The translations under genes and the position numbers were made by a program. Source: Isoetes taiwanensis (lineage: Eukaryota > Streptophyta > Lycopodiopsida > Isoetales > Isoetaceae). Taken from it: a stretch of 64,000 nucleotides of DNA. Shown in pieces: positions 45,804 through 56,947 of the stretch (positions are counted from its first letter, which is position 1; the number at the start of each line of letters is the position of its first letter). The DNA lies in the NCBI GenBank assembly GCA_021234155.1, contig JAJEKV010000225.1, forward strand, positions 434,001-498,000. The letters run 5' to 3'. The notes below the pieces were generated by a model that ran no database searches, was not told the DNA's origin, and worked only from the letters and a program-made list of their open reading frames with translations.

Positions 45804-48800
45804 AGAGCTCCGGAGACAAGTACAAGAAAATCGGTGTTGTGCTCTCGAGTCTCTGCGTGATTCAAAGCATTTAACACTACATGTCGAGGACTGCCCGGAA
45901 GAGTAAGTTCTATCACACCAAAAATTAGCGGTTTCAAATTATTCTCACTCTTCCATGAGCAAGGCTAAAGGGCAAAAAAAAAGGCCGGCGCCTTTAAATT
46001 GTCAGAACCTTGGGTGGAAGGATCTGGAAGGGATGAAGGAGGCCGGAACCCTAACATCCAGGGAGCTTGGTATGGAGATTTCCAGAGTCAGGGAAAAACT
46101 GTTCAATACGGGGAGCTTCACTTCTCTTTGTCTTTGAAGACTCTACAACACTCTACGATGGGGAATGAAGTTGTGGTTCATACACAAAAAAGTCCACCAA
46201 AAAACAAAGATGGGGATGATGACACCACACGGGAGGAATCAGATGACGAAGGAGACGAAGATATGGTCGAGTCCCCAATAATGGATCCAGATGATCAGAT
46301 CAGGATTTCGCGAGAGGGGCCACGTAAAATGGAGCGTCTAGCTCAGTATTATCCGATTGGGAATATCACCTAAGCCGCTGGACATTAGGCGGCTGAAGGT
46401 TTGCACGGAGATGCCGCGTCTTTGTTCAACCACGTGGAATTTAATCCAAGACACATCTTTGGAGATTCAAACGATGGTGCGACATCCCCGCTGCGAGATC
46501 CAATGCTCGATGGATGTCATACCTTTTAACAGATCGACCGGTGAGCCGTTCACCGAAGTCCGAGGAAGATCCGCGAAGGAAAAGACGCCCCGGTTTCGGG
46601 TTGTAGGCGGTCAAGATTCGATGAGGGCGGCGCAAGTATTGCAGGCGGAGAAGGAGGTGCCGCGAAAGGATCAAGGATAGATATGCCAAGCGAGTGCGAG
46701 TTCTTTCGGAGACGCCAAGAACCGAATCCGCCGGATTAGCCAACGCCTTAACACAATAGCGGCGAAAGTGCCATTTCACGTAAGGTAAATAACTCTCGAG
46801 ATTTTTCCATTCACCGACTCGCGAGTCGAAAGCCCTACCATCCTAACATTTTCCCCGATTATCTTTGGGGTTTTCGACTCGCGAGTCGAAAGCCGAGTAA
46901 TTACTTTAAAATCAAAGGATGTAGAGCTTTTCGACTTCGCGTCAGAAACCCGAATAAGTAAAAGAAAATTAGGCGTTCAAGGGACTTTTTCGACCGCAAA
47001 GTCGAGAAAGCCCTACCATCCTAACATTTTCCCGATTATCATGGGGTTTTCGACTCGCTTGAGTCGAGAAAGCCGGTAACACGAAAAATCAAAGGATGCG
47101 AGAGCTTTCTCAACTCGCGAAGTGAAAACCCGGATAAGTAAAAGAAAATTAGGCGTTCAAGGGACTTTCGATTTCGCGAGTCGAGAAAACCCGGCTACTA
47201 TTTACTTTGTTTATTGCGAGGTTTTGTAGATGCTTTAATGCTCGACATTGGTGCATTGGACCGAATGCACCTTTATCGACCAGATCATACACGCTAGGCA
47301 ACGGTGGAAAGCATTGGGTTGTCCTCGGCGTCCTAAAGGAAACGTGGGGCTCCCCGGATAAGTGGAAGACCTTTGAGAAACTATGCGGATATGTGTTCAG
47401 CGGAGGGATGAAGAAGATGATGAGGGAGAGGAAGAAGAGGAGAAGAAGAAGAGAACACCAAGGAAAGGCGGGGGGAGTCTCTCGGACCAATATGACCTCA
47501 TTCTTAGCACCGAAGGTCCGGGAGAAATGGACAGATATGGGCTCAATGGACAAGAGGCAAGGTGAAGGACAAGCAATGGAGAATTTCCATCCAGGCCGGA
47601 CCCCAAGTTGTTTGACAAGCGGTTCATGAAGAGGATACAAAGGGCCTCACGGACAAAGAAACGCTTGACACGCAAAGGCGTAATCTTGGATGGAACAATC
47701 TCGCTAAGGAAGACTAGGAGTTCTAAAATGCGGGGCGCAAAGGATTATGCCACAGTCCTAAAGCGGCGGCGTCGTTAGAAGAAGGCATCATCGGAGTTCA
47801 ACGTTGCATCTAATGAATACCATGACTTTGATTTTTACAAGGAAAAGGCTGCCCTTGATGAGGAAGACATGAAGGAATTGAATCGTCTATGTCAACCCTA
47901 CATCAACACGGCTGAAGCGTAAGCGTCAAAACCCTTCCTTTCCCCGAGCGTGCTATGGCAATTACTCAAGAGGAAGCTTGGATTCGGGTGGTCCCATTTA
48001 AGGCCCGACGATAGCTCCCCCCATTTACGGTAACTTTGGGACACAAGGGATTTGGTGGTGAAGGCGGCACTGGACCCGGTGGCACTATTTGTCATCAATA
48101 TGATCAAGACCCCACCCTTTTTATGACAAAGTGACATAGAGCGGTGGTACAAGGCGTGTTCGGACATGACCGAACTGGATACTTTCGGTTTCCTTGTCTT
48201 TTTTTTGCATCTTTGGGCAATCGGACAACTCTTTGTCTCCCAATGGGCGGTGATATTAACTTCACCAACAAGATCATGTACTCCATATCTGAACTTGATC
48301 ATGACTTGGCTTCCCAAGGCACCAAGCTTTTGCCAACATAGTTTTGGTTTTGATTTCAAGATCGGTACCGTGAGACACGGATAAGTGGTGGTCTAGCGAG
48401 CATCATTATCTCGACAGGTTCATGATCTCTCAAGAGCGAGATGGAACCCCCGGAGGGGGGGGGCAGATTTATGGAGGATGTTCCATCGATGGACAAGGTC
48501 GGCAAAGATGGTGCGACAGTCCTATACATAGAATTCCTATCCAGGCCAAGAGTTATCAAGTACTTCATAACCAGCACCTGGTCGAGGGAAGATCAAATTG
48601 TATCACGAGTGGTACATGAATGGCCTGTTTTCTCTCGGGGGCTATCTTTGTTTGGAATGAAACCTATATCCGTGGTTGGAAATAAGGACATGGTTGAAAC
48701 CATTCGGTCATACACCGGATCCGCTTCATGAGCATTTCAAGGGGAGGAAGACAAATGGAAGCGATGAAAGATGGCGAGGGGCAGGGAGACCAAGGCGGCG

Positions 48801-48880
48801 TAGGCGTGATTGTCGAAGGTTTAGACAAGGATCTTTGCCGAACACATTCTTGAGAATCTCGAGATTGAGGTGAGTTTACT
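45804..48880 (+). pseudogene. Unknown C2 cargo gene Z, main part
   Basis: Continues the interrupted 5' part. Segments in shifting frames include a basic start (AKGQKKRPAPL, 45962), an acidic run (DGDDDTTREESDDEGDEDMV, about 46210-46270), a donor-like CACGTAAGG (46778) and an intron holding palindromes. Then follow FNARHWCIGPNAPLSTRSYT, an acidic/basic stretch (DEEDDEGEEEEEKKKRTPRK), FDKRFMKRIQRASRTKKRLT, FYKEKAALDEEDMKELNRLC and, near 48480-48730, GATVLYIEFLSRPRVIKYFI with FGMKPISVVGNKDMVETIRS. It probably closes at IFAEHILENLEIE|GTGAGT (48870). It looks like a real protein of several hundred residues, but no family is recognised. Confidence 0.5.
46810..47190. repeat. Two 178-bp tandem units, each with palindromes
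   Basis: CCCTACCATCCTAACATTTT at 46833 recurs at 47011. Each unit holds copies of TTCGACTCGCGAGTCGAAAG-like palindromes (46815, 46871, 46928, 46990, 47047, 47104, 47166), most with small defects. The array sits in the putative intron of gene Z. Confidence 0.8.
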
Positions 48881-48889
48881 TTGCTCTAT

Positions 48890-48985
48890 CGGTGTTTCTC
48901 GACTCATGAGTCGAGAAAACTCGTTCCTTTCAATACCTTTTTCTTTTCATTCTCGACTTCATGAGTCGAGAAAAACTCGCTTCCT
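48890..48985. repeat. Two palindrome copies after gene Z
   Basis: TCTCGACTCATGAGTCGAGA (48896) and CTCGACTTCATGAGTCGAGA (48953), each followed by AAAACTCG(T/C)TTCCTTTC. Confidence 0.8.
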
Positions 48986-49005
48986 TTCGGTGAGGATGTC
49001 ATCAT

Positions 49006-49188
49006 TTGAGGGAGTTCCATGTCAACGACTCCGGATCATTGTCATTGGATACCGGGCGGTTCACGTCGCGAGGAGGAGAGTGCACTCCACAAAGACAATC
49101 CGAGCAAGACACCGCTCCACGGCCTTTAAAGGACCGAAAAGATAATGATCCGCGTGATTTGGATCCCGATGAACCGGAAATATGGTGA
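49006..49188 (+). pseudogene. Possible exon just upstream of the C2 FCP1-like gene
   Basis: An open frame with MREFHVNDSGSLSLDTGRFT and, at its end, DNDPRDLDPDEPEIW. It stops just after the FCP1-like ATG. The sequence ATATG|GTGAGCC could be a splice donor, so this may be a gene Z exon or an N-terminal extension. No homology recognised. Confidence 0.35.
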
Positions 49189-49854
49189 GCCAAACTCCAA
49201 TCGGGATCGGTGGTCCCGCCAAGCTTGTAATATTTGACGTCAATGGAGTATTAGCTGCGGTATACCACGATAAAAGCGTCCCGAGATTAACACCTCGCAG
49301 ATCCAGGCGTAAGCGGGCATAAAATAGTGTATCCGAGGCCTAGAGCTAAGGAAATTATTGAATGGTGCATTGAGCGGGGATTCGAAGTGAGCATATGGTC
49401 TTGTATGGCAAAAGAAAAATATTGTCAATGTTCTTGGTGTTCTCGGCATTTCAGTTTTGAAGTTCAAGTTCGTTTGGGGAAGCGAAGGGTCGAGCATGTG
49501 TGGGACCTCGATCCAGCCATCACAAAGGGAAGCCTATAATGGTGAAAAGGTGGGGCGGTGTTTATGAGCAATTCCAGGACTATGGCAAACACAACACGCT
49601 GATCATAGGCGACTCAGCCTACAAGTGCTATCATAACGCGCAAAAATACAATCATTGCTAAGCCATATCGACTGAAGAATATGAGAGGCGGATAGGTGGT
49701 TGTCCTTGGTTGTGTCTGTCTTGGCGGAATCCCTCTTTGCCATTCTTGTCGCCGATGTGATTAGGAACTATCCGAGCCTCACGGAACCCGATCCAGAGAG
49801 CAAGGCGATCATGAAAGCTATGGACGACAAATATTTTGGTGAACAAGAAGAGTG
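49182..49854 (+). pseudogene. FCP1/NIF-type HAD phosphatase-like gene, C2 copy
   Basis: ATG 49182 (MVSQTPIGIGGPAK, preceded by an in-frame TGA) leads into LVIFDVNGVLAAVYHDK, so this copy preserves the start that C1 lost. Frame shifts near 49290, 49420, 49540 and 49650 interrupt the rest. The peptide segments VYPRPRAKEI, GFEVSIWSCMAKE, YKCYHNAQ and ILVADVIRNYPSLTEPDPES match the open C1 copy, ending at TGA 49854. Motif I again has Asn at the second acidic position. Combining start evidence from C2 and body evidence from C1 gives a protein of about 224 residues, normal for a single FCP1 domain. Confidence 0.75.
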
Positions 49855-49954
49855 ACCTCTGCTTTCAGATAGTCAAATTGTGTGAATATTGTAAACAAAC
49901 GTGAAATGTATTGAACATTTTGTAATGAATATACTTGTATATTGAGTTTTTGAT

Positions 49955-50165
49955 GCCTTTTCGACTCACGAGTCGAAAGGCATGCTTGTCCTGTTGATGA
50001 GACCATTTGTATGTTTGATTGTGTGGACCGGATGCAGCCACAATGTATTATGATGATGCTTCACGCGTTTTCACGGGCCTTTTCGACTCGCGAGTCGAGA
50101 AAGGCACTGGTTGTACTTTCACTTTTATGGGCCTTTCTCGACTCGCGAGTCGAGAAAGACACTAC
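49955..50165. repeat. Best-preserved palindromes of the C family
   Basis: TTTTCGACTCACGAGTCGAA (49958), TTTTCGACTCGCGAGTCGAG (50080) and a fully symmetric TTTCTCGACTCGCGAGTCGA continuing GAAA (50133-50156). They lie in the 3' region between the FCP1-like and small basic genes. Confidence 0.88.
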
Positions 50166-50242
50166 TTCCCACGTCATTGGATGCAGTTGTATGGAATGAA
50201 TGTTCTCCATTGTAATTTGATTTCAACATTCTTTTCTTCGTT

Positions 50243-50705
50243 TTGACTAATGGCACCGTAATTGTTAATCATACTCTCCTTGCTCCAGGTGGTTCAGGCA
50301 CAGATCCGACACCAGCACAGATCCCGCTCAGGCATCACAGAGACCGCTCCAAAGGGCGAGATCCAGCTCAAAGGCGGAAGAAATACCGTTCGGGCACGAG
50401 ATCCGTCCACGCTACACTCTTGCCCGGCCTTTGGGATAAGGTTGCTCGGGAATTCAGAGGTTGCTCGCTACACCCTGGGGATAAAGAACAGGCGAAGAAC
50501 AAAGAGAAAGTCCAGGAAGCTCAAAGCATCTTGCAAGCATTGCATAACATCCACGGAGGTTGGGGAAGGAGCATATTGGGATGGAAGGTCTGCGGGGCGA
50601 AAGTGGAGAAGTCGGGTGGACAGGTGGGCGGTAGCTCCAGAGGCACCTCCTCCACGTGAGGCATTCCACACCCTTCAGGTTGCCCCCAAGGCTTGGTCGG
50701 CATGA
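50243..50705 (+). pseudogene. Small basic protein gene of element C (C2 copy)
   Basis: Same start as in C1 (MTNGTVIVNHTLLAP). One frame is open for 138 residues to 50659: DRSKGRDPAQRRKKYRSGTR, LLPGLWDKVAREFRG, HPGDKEQAKNKEKVQEAQSI and LQALHNIHGGWGRSI. A 147-residue alternative frame overlaps, but conservation with C1 supports the first. Not recognised. The high Arg/Lys content suggests nucleic-acid binding. Its reading direction and order after the FCP1-like gene are conserved. Confidence 0.55.
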
Positions 50706-51039
50706 AGAAGGCCAGCTAGTTAATCCCCCAAGGTGGACCACCTCACGAAGATGATGTAATCAGTAGTGACAAACAAGACCACCATGGTCTCTGCGTCCGA
50801 TGTAAAATACATTGTACTGTTCAATTTATTAATAAAAATTCTTTTTCAACTAGATCTTTGGTTTCAAACTTTAATGAATTTCCTTTGTTTCAGTTGCATT
50901 GTTCTTGTTCTCGACTCGCTAACCAGAGAAAACTGCAGCAAAGAAAACTCGCATTGTTCGAATTAAGGATAGTTTTCGGGTCGGGGTGCTCCTTTTTGTG
51001 TAAATTAACAGGGTTCCGGAAAAAAGTGGGAATGGAATG

Positions 51040-51065
51040 AGTCTCACTTTAATTAAATATGACTT
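51040..51065 (-). repeat. Right TIR of C2
   Basis: CACTTTAATTAAATATGACT followed by T; one change from the C1 left end. The CTTTC duplication follows. Confidence 0.9.
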
Positions 51066-51250
51066 CTTTCACTTATTTCTGGATTCTATTGAGGTTATAG
51101 AAAGTAAGATGGAGAAAGCATGAGTTCCTTGGAATAAACATCTTTCATAGGCTACAAAGAAATCAACCTGGTGTCGCAAGAATGATCCTATCAGAGGTAA
51201 AATTGATCCCTTTTTGCTGAAAAACATGCATGTAATAGCAATCTGTGCTT

Positions 51251-53935
51251 GATGAATGAATATTGTTTTATGCCTGACCAGTTTTGCACTTTAGGTGGTC
51301 GTGCATACAAGAAAAATATTGTTTAAGCAAGCAGGGAAGCTGGCAACATATATAGATCAATATGGACATTTTCTGGATAAGGTAAAATTGTCATATTCTG
51401 CGTATTCACTATGCAAGATGTGTGAAAAAATTATCTAATGTAAAAGGGAAACCCTCAAACGCGTGATATTATATGAGTCTTTCTATCATTCAACATGCAG
51501 TTGGTTCTACAATTGTTTTGCAAATTGAATATTTGTAGTCTTCTATTTCGAGATCTTCCAGTCAATTGTTTCCATTGAGAAGAATACAGCTGCACCGATA
51601 ATCAAACACTTACTGCACTGATAATCAAACACTTACATTTTATAGGGCCCCAAGATATTCCTTATTTATACTGCATATTTTTTTATTGGAATTGCTCCAT
51701 TAAGATGGATGTACTAATGTGTTAGAAAATGGCATTAGTATCTGTTTATAAGTGGAAAGTAAATTGTCATCATACAACTCTTATGGCTATTTAAATGGCA
51801 GTTTCACCACTTATAATAGGCCACAAAGACTGACGCTTTGAATGCGGTCTTTGTAATTACTAGGGCTAGGACAATGTTGTTCAATGCACATATGATACAA
51901 GTACAATATGCTTATTAAACACAGAGAATCAAAAGCTACCTCTAGCCTTTTAATTTGCTACAAAGAAAAGGAAAGAATGTACCAAATATAACGCTGAATT
52001 CTTAAGAAACACACACAATGTTTGATGCCATTTTCATTTGCATGTATCAAACTATACAATAGTTTCAAAAGGCATTATTGACAATATGCTTAAAATGTCA
52101 ACAAACCCCAAGGGAATGTATAGGGGGTTGCCATCACCATTGTACATGCCAAACTTAGAGAAGGCCAAAAAGCCCTCGGTTGTATCAAAGAAATGCTATT
52201 ACTGACTTTTACTTTTGACAAATGCTAAATGTGTGTAACAAGCAGACTTATGAGCTTATGGCCTCTATTGTCTCTTGACAATCAGTCTACCTAAGCTCAA
52301 CTCTAACCATTGCAACTTTACTTTAAGGTCAAGCACAGTCTAGAGCTCTTAATTTGGCCTAGGCAGATGCAGAGTAATTATGACTAAGCAAATTTAATGA
52401 TATTAACCAAAAGCAATTAATCCATAGACAATTGCCATCTCCACTGCAAATGATAAGGATATTGAAGCGCAGACAAATGATGCTCGGGGCCGAATCCCAC
52501 TGAAAGTCTACAAGTCTTAGTAACCATGGCCACAAATGCAAACTAAGAAAACTAGTCCGAAGGGGAAAACAAGGCATCATAATAACAAGCATTACATATT
52601 CATCAAGTCGGTAAATGTACACCTGGCACAAGCCACTAACGTGGTACTGCACAATAACCTGATTACACACAACAGCAGGAAGATAAAGCTCTAGTTCATA
52701 GGTTCCCCAAATACAGCCCGCCTGATGATGGCATCAAGCTGGCGGATCTCCTGGGTCACCAGACTCCTAGCAAGGGTCATGTGTGGTCTTAGTGCATACA
52801 ACTCTGACATTGGAACCCAAAGTTGCTCCTAAGCAGCACTAGAAATCGCCGAATCATAGCAGCATAAAAACCTGTCAACTGCCTCCTCAAGATCGTCGGT
52901 ACCTGCACAATGTTTGATATGAACTCCTCTGCACTAAGGGCGATCCCCTCTCATGGGATGTGCCTTATTCCTGGATGAGCATTAGTAGGGTCTTTTCTTA
53001 CTAGTGATGCACACTTTAGCATATCGCGACACAGCTGCTTGTTTAGTGTTGATTGCCCTTCAAACTACCCTTCATTGTCCTTCAAAAAATATTGGGATGT
53101 TCTTTAGTTAGGTATAACATAATGAGCATATTGGCAATGTGATTGCTGATCACACATGTTATTTATGAAGGTGCCGATTTAGTGCTTGAATTTCATTTTC
53201 TTGTGCACCACTAGCAAAAAAGCACTCGGCATTGCGTTGGGATTCAATTTCCCAGGCTCATTAATGGTCTTCATGCGTTGTATTATAGGTATTGTCCTTC
53301 GCCATGGCAAGCGCTATGTATAGGGATCATCAGATGCATGCCATTGACCATTGCAACTTGGAGTGGCAGTCAGTGGCACGTGTCTGATCGTTCCTATGCA
53401 TAGGATTATTGTAACTATGAGGAAACGTAGCATGAACAAGTGAGCCGTGAGAATTGGATTCGAATTGGGGTTCGGGTCCCTAGGCTCATGTCACATTGGG
53501 ACGCTGCTGTTATGCTAGGGGTCTACAATTTGGTGTTGTATTTGTATGACGTCGTGTTGTATACACACCATAATCTTTGTGTACAATGCTAACCAATGGA
53601 GCCTGGTCTTTAGGCACCCCCTTTAAAAGCGGGTCAACAGGGGTTGATTTAACCCCAAATTTACTTGGGAAGAGCACACAGGATCTATGGAGAGAGAATA
53701 TCCCATGAACTATGCCACAATAGTAGGACCTACAAAAAATAATACATGCTCTAGCAATAATACACGCTCTCAAATGAAAGGGAAATGCAAAAGGCAAAAG
53801 GCACATGCTGAAAAAGGCCGCCCTAAATAGAAATCTGCATTCTGCCCTAAATAGAAAACCATGAAGATGTAAATGTTGAGCTAGAAACTGCGCAAGATGT
53901 TTATATTTGACCTTCTCAATCTTTGCACAAGGTAA
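51251..53935. other. Intergenic DNA, no gene seen
   Basis: After the tail of the 25.5-26.9 kb duplication (to about 51250) the DNA is AT-rich, with short frames only. A direct repeat TAATCAAACACTTAC occurs twice near 51600-51640. No domain recognised. Confidence 0.5.
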
Positions 53936-54084
53936 GGTTATCGGTCTGGCCGAGGATGATAACCAAAAATACGTGACCAAGGCTGTACGTCCGAGGCCAG
54001 ATATTTGCATGTAAGGCTGAGACCGAGGACGTACAACCGAGGCCACGCATTTTTTGTTATCAGCCCAGGCAAAGAACGATAACC
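53936..54084. repeat. Foldback MITE-like element with GATAACC arms
   Basis: GGTTATCGGTCTGGCCGAGG, TGATAACCAAAAATACGTG and GTACGTCC on the left arm pair imperfectly with the inverse on the right (GTACGTCC.. CACGCATTTTTTGTTATCA .. CGATAACC). More GATAA motifs follow to 54160. It explains the long minus-strand frame in this region. Confidence 0.65.
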
Positions 54085-54164
54085 ACTTTATCGGGCTAAT
54101 AACCAATTATCTCCAGTACTGATAACTAGTTATCATTCCTAGGAGTGATAATTATCAGACTCTC

Positions 54165-55860
54165 CCTTTACACTAGAGATTGTGATAAGGTATGTCCCCA
54201 CCCACCATAGCCACAATGCAAATTTTTGAGATGATGATGAATTTTTGAGGACACCAGTTCTCATGCACATATTAGCAAAAATGTGGATCATGATGCTTCT
54301 GGCTTTGTTTTCGGTCGATTCTATCATGATGCGATGCAGAATCATTTCTCTGAGTTACTACCATAGAAGCTAGTAAGCATGGGATGGTTAGAGTTGGAAA
54401 CATAATGGACATAAATTATTACGGTCTTTTGCCAGATGGGACTTGAAATAGGTCTTTCAATAAATTTTTAAATTCCCACGGCTCTTATGATAAGGTCCTT
54501 TATATTTTAAGATCCTCTATCTTGCTGTGTCTTCACTTCCTCTGGGTGTTGTATCTGGGTACCTTTCTCACGGAAGATTAATTCGGAAGATGAAATGACT
54601 ACAGGCAACATAAGGAGTAGGTGGTCCCGGAGTATCCTTTGTTTTCAACTCTCTTGGTACCTTAGGATGTTTTTTTGATGATCCAGATCTGAAGAATAGT
54701 CAAGTTAAGCTCCTCCTAGTCTAGTATTTGATGTTATAAATGAGAAACAGTGGTAGCTCTCGCATTACAGAGTGTGTCTATAGACTAGAGACTAGAATTG
54801 GCCATAATTGGCCGAGCATACTTAATCGGTAGTACAGCAGAGAATAAATAACTGAGCAATAACTTTTCTGCCTTGACATTGCTATAAATTCTATTATGCT
54901 GTGAAAGAAAAATCGATGTAAGTTTGCATGTCAAAACTTTTTTTAGAGGAAGAAGCTTGGACATGCTCCAGGGCTTGCATTACATTCTTAATCTGCAGGT
55001 TTGATACTTGCCTTCAAATGTTCTTAGTAACATGTGTACACTCAGAGTTTTGAAGATGTCAAATCAATTTTACTGTTTATTTGAAACACAGCAAGCATTT
55101 AAGCAATCCATAATTTGTGAGCTTTGGGCAAAACAAAGGCCAGATGTGGCCATACTTCTTCGCTGTTGTCGATGCTTCTAAATTGCTTACCATGGCCTCC
55201 AGTTTTTGCTAGGCTGCCATAGACTGGAAGCATGCATGGCAATCACAAAATAATCTAAGCCAGCAACTATGGATGTAAATTAACTGAGTTGCATAGCATT
55301 CATTTAAACTAAACTTTGGATCCTACTATCAACTATGGTCTCCAACAAGTTAATGGATTCTATTAAGGCTGCAAACTCACTGTACCATTTCCAGCCACTT
55401 ACTTACTTAGGGGAAGCAGACTTCCCCGGCTAACAAATTTACATGCTCTATAACCGTTACAAACCAAGTTCTGATAGTAAACAGACTGATTAGATGAATT
55501 ATTGTATAAACTTATGCTAATTATGCTAAGCTGGAGTATCAGCTACTAAAAGACTTTTAAAAACCATTTCAATCCCTTCTCAGTGTGTAGCTGTGGAAGC
55601 ATATGCAAAAGCCTGCACATGTTATTTCCTTTGCTCAGTCAATGTGTGTGCAATGCTTATGAATTCTAGGTCATCTTGGTGGCGAAGCATTTGACCCTGT
55701 CAATCAGCTATGGAGGGCAGGAATTACACTAGAGAATGAGAAAGAAACAACAACCCAATGGTTGAGAAAACACGAGTTTTAGCTAGCATAGTTTACATCA
55801 CAAATTGCTCTCTAAGTTACTTTGATCATAAATTATTTAGACTCAATAACATATACACCT
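54165..55860. other. Intergenic DNA downstream of the Gly/Ser-rich gene
   Basis: No coding region or repeat recognised, other than AT-rich simple stretches. It is the 3' flank of the minus-strand gene. Confidence 0.5.
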
Positions 55861-55863
55861 TAG

Positions 55864-55869
55864 TTTATT
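55864..55869 (-). terminator. AATAAA polyadenylation signal
   Basis: AATAAA on the minus strand about 105 bp past the stop codon of the Gly/Ser-rich gene. Confidence 0.6.
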
Positions 55870-55975
55870 GACTGAAGAAGATTACACAAGCTATGTAGAC
55901 TAAAACTATATAATAAGATAGGTCTAACACATAAAGGGAACTTCTAGTAACTTAACCCCCAACATAAAGAAAATT

Positions 55976-56869
55976 CTAGTAACCTGACCCAGGGGGACTA
56001 CTATATCCAGGGTTGGAAGGTCCGGAGCCAGACCCGGGACTACCCCCATACACAGGATGGTTGTCGCCGGGCCCGGAGCCAGACCTAGGACTACCACCAT
56101 AGACAGGGTGGTCAGAGCCGGAGCCGGAGCCGGAACCGGAGCCCGAGCCTGAGCCAGACCCACTTCCACTACCATATCCTGGTGGAGAAACATAGGTAGG
56201 AGGACTTCCACCATATGTGGGAGGGGAATACCCACCAGCATGACCTGATCCCGAACCAGCGCCCGAACCACCCCCGGAACCGGAACCCGAGCCCGAACCC
56301 GAACCTCCATTATAGGGTGCAGGGCCTGATCCAGAGCCTCCCCCATATGGAGCGGGGCCTGATCTCGAACCTCCACAACCTTGTCCCGAACCACAATTTG
56401 ATCCAGGGGCAGATCCCGAGCCATATCCCGAACCAGACCCACTGCCCGAACCAGATCCATAACCAGAGCCCGAGCCAGATCCAGACCCTGAGCCCGAGCC
56501 CGAGCCTGACCCTGAACCCGAGCCTGATCCCAAACCTGGACCTCCCCCATGGCCTGTGCCCGAACCAGAACCTGATCCCGAACCACTACCCGAGCCATAG
56601 CCTGAACCAGAACCGGGAGTTGAAGGTGACCCGTAGGTTGGGGTTGAAGGCGATGACCCTCCATATCCGGTTGAAGGTGGAGATGATCCATACACTGGGC
56701 TGGTTCCATAACCTGGAGTTGAAGGTGTATCTCCAGAGCCTGAGCCCGAACCTGACCCCGAGCCTGATCCCGCCCCAGACCCATAGCCCAACTCCCTTGC
56801 AGCATCAACGGCCCAGATTGTGGTGATACACAACCCCAATATCAGCATCGCAGATATGTTTCTACCCAT
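55976..56869 (-). CDS. Secreted Gly/Ser-rich cell-wall-type protein
   Basis: Intact single-exon gene of about 297 residues. I choose the Met at 56869 (MGRNISAMLILGLCITTIWA) because it opens a classic signal peptide with likely cleavage after VDA, before ARELGYGSG. A longer start at 56914 would place the hydrophobic core too far inside. The mature protein is low-complexity: (GS)n blocks alternate with GYGS, Pro-rich STPGYGTSP and SPPTYGGSP motifs, and it has one Cys pair near NCGSGQGCGG. It ends SPPGSGY. Such glycine-rich proteins are exported structural wall components, and Tyr residues may cross-link. It has its own TATA box and poly(A) signal, so it is the clearest host gene here. Confidence 0.85.
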   Translation of the reverse strand: MGRNISAMLILGLCITTIWAVDAARELGYGSGAGSGSGSGSGSGSGDTPSTPGYGTSPVYGSSPPSTGYGGSSPSTPTYGSPSTPGSGSGYGSGSGSGSGSGSGTGHGGGPGLGSGSGSGSGSGSGSGSGSGSGSGYGSGSGSGSGSGYGSGSAPGSNCGSGQGCGGSRSGPAPYGGGSGSGPAPYNGGSGSGSGSGSGGGSGAGSGSGHAGGYSPPTYGGSPPTYVSPPGYGSGSGSGSGSGSGSGSGSGSDHPVYGGSPRSGSGPGDNHPVYGGSPGSGSGPSNPGYSSPPGSGY

Positions 56870-56947
56870 TGCTTCAGCGCAACGCAGATCTCTTTGGAAA
56901 ATTTGAAGACCCAAAACGAAGTGCTTGCTGCTGTGGTTTTGGGTTGA

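Larger units (their letters stand above)
26872..51065 (-). mobile_element. Giant TIR DNA transposon C2 (24.2 kb), carrying a nested gypsy element
   Basis: Starts AAGTCGTATTTAATTAAAGT and ends with the inverse (one substitution). The 5-bp CTTTC is duplicated at 26867-26871 and 51066-51070. It is inverted relative to C1, so its transposase is on the minus strand. Without the 12-kb gypsy insertion it measures about 12.2 kb. Contents from left: transposase, hairpin array, an unknown multi-exon gene (plus), FCP1-like gene (plus) and small basic gene (plus). Indels break every gene, partly perhaps through sequencing error. Confidence 0.88.

Noticed and set aside
46810-47190. Regularly spaced palindromes resembling a CRISPR array
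   Set aside because: Repeats are unequal, spacers are themselves duplicated, no cas genes are present and the context is a plant transposon intron.
26872-51065. C1 and C2 ends as LTRs of a retroelement
   Set aside because: The shared ends are inverted, short (about 26 bp) and flanked by 4-5 bp duplications, and the coding content is a DDE-like transposase.
53510-54106. 198-residue minus-strand open frame
   Set aside because: It overlaps the foldback element at 53936-54084, has no recognisable domain and uneven composition, so it is probably a chance frame.
55924-56826. Two long frames (294 and 203 residues) overlapping the Gly/Ser-rich gene in other frames
   Set aside because: They are by-products of the GGNTCN codon repeats. 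Only the Gly/Ser frame has a signal peptide and promoter signals.
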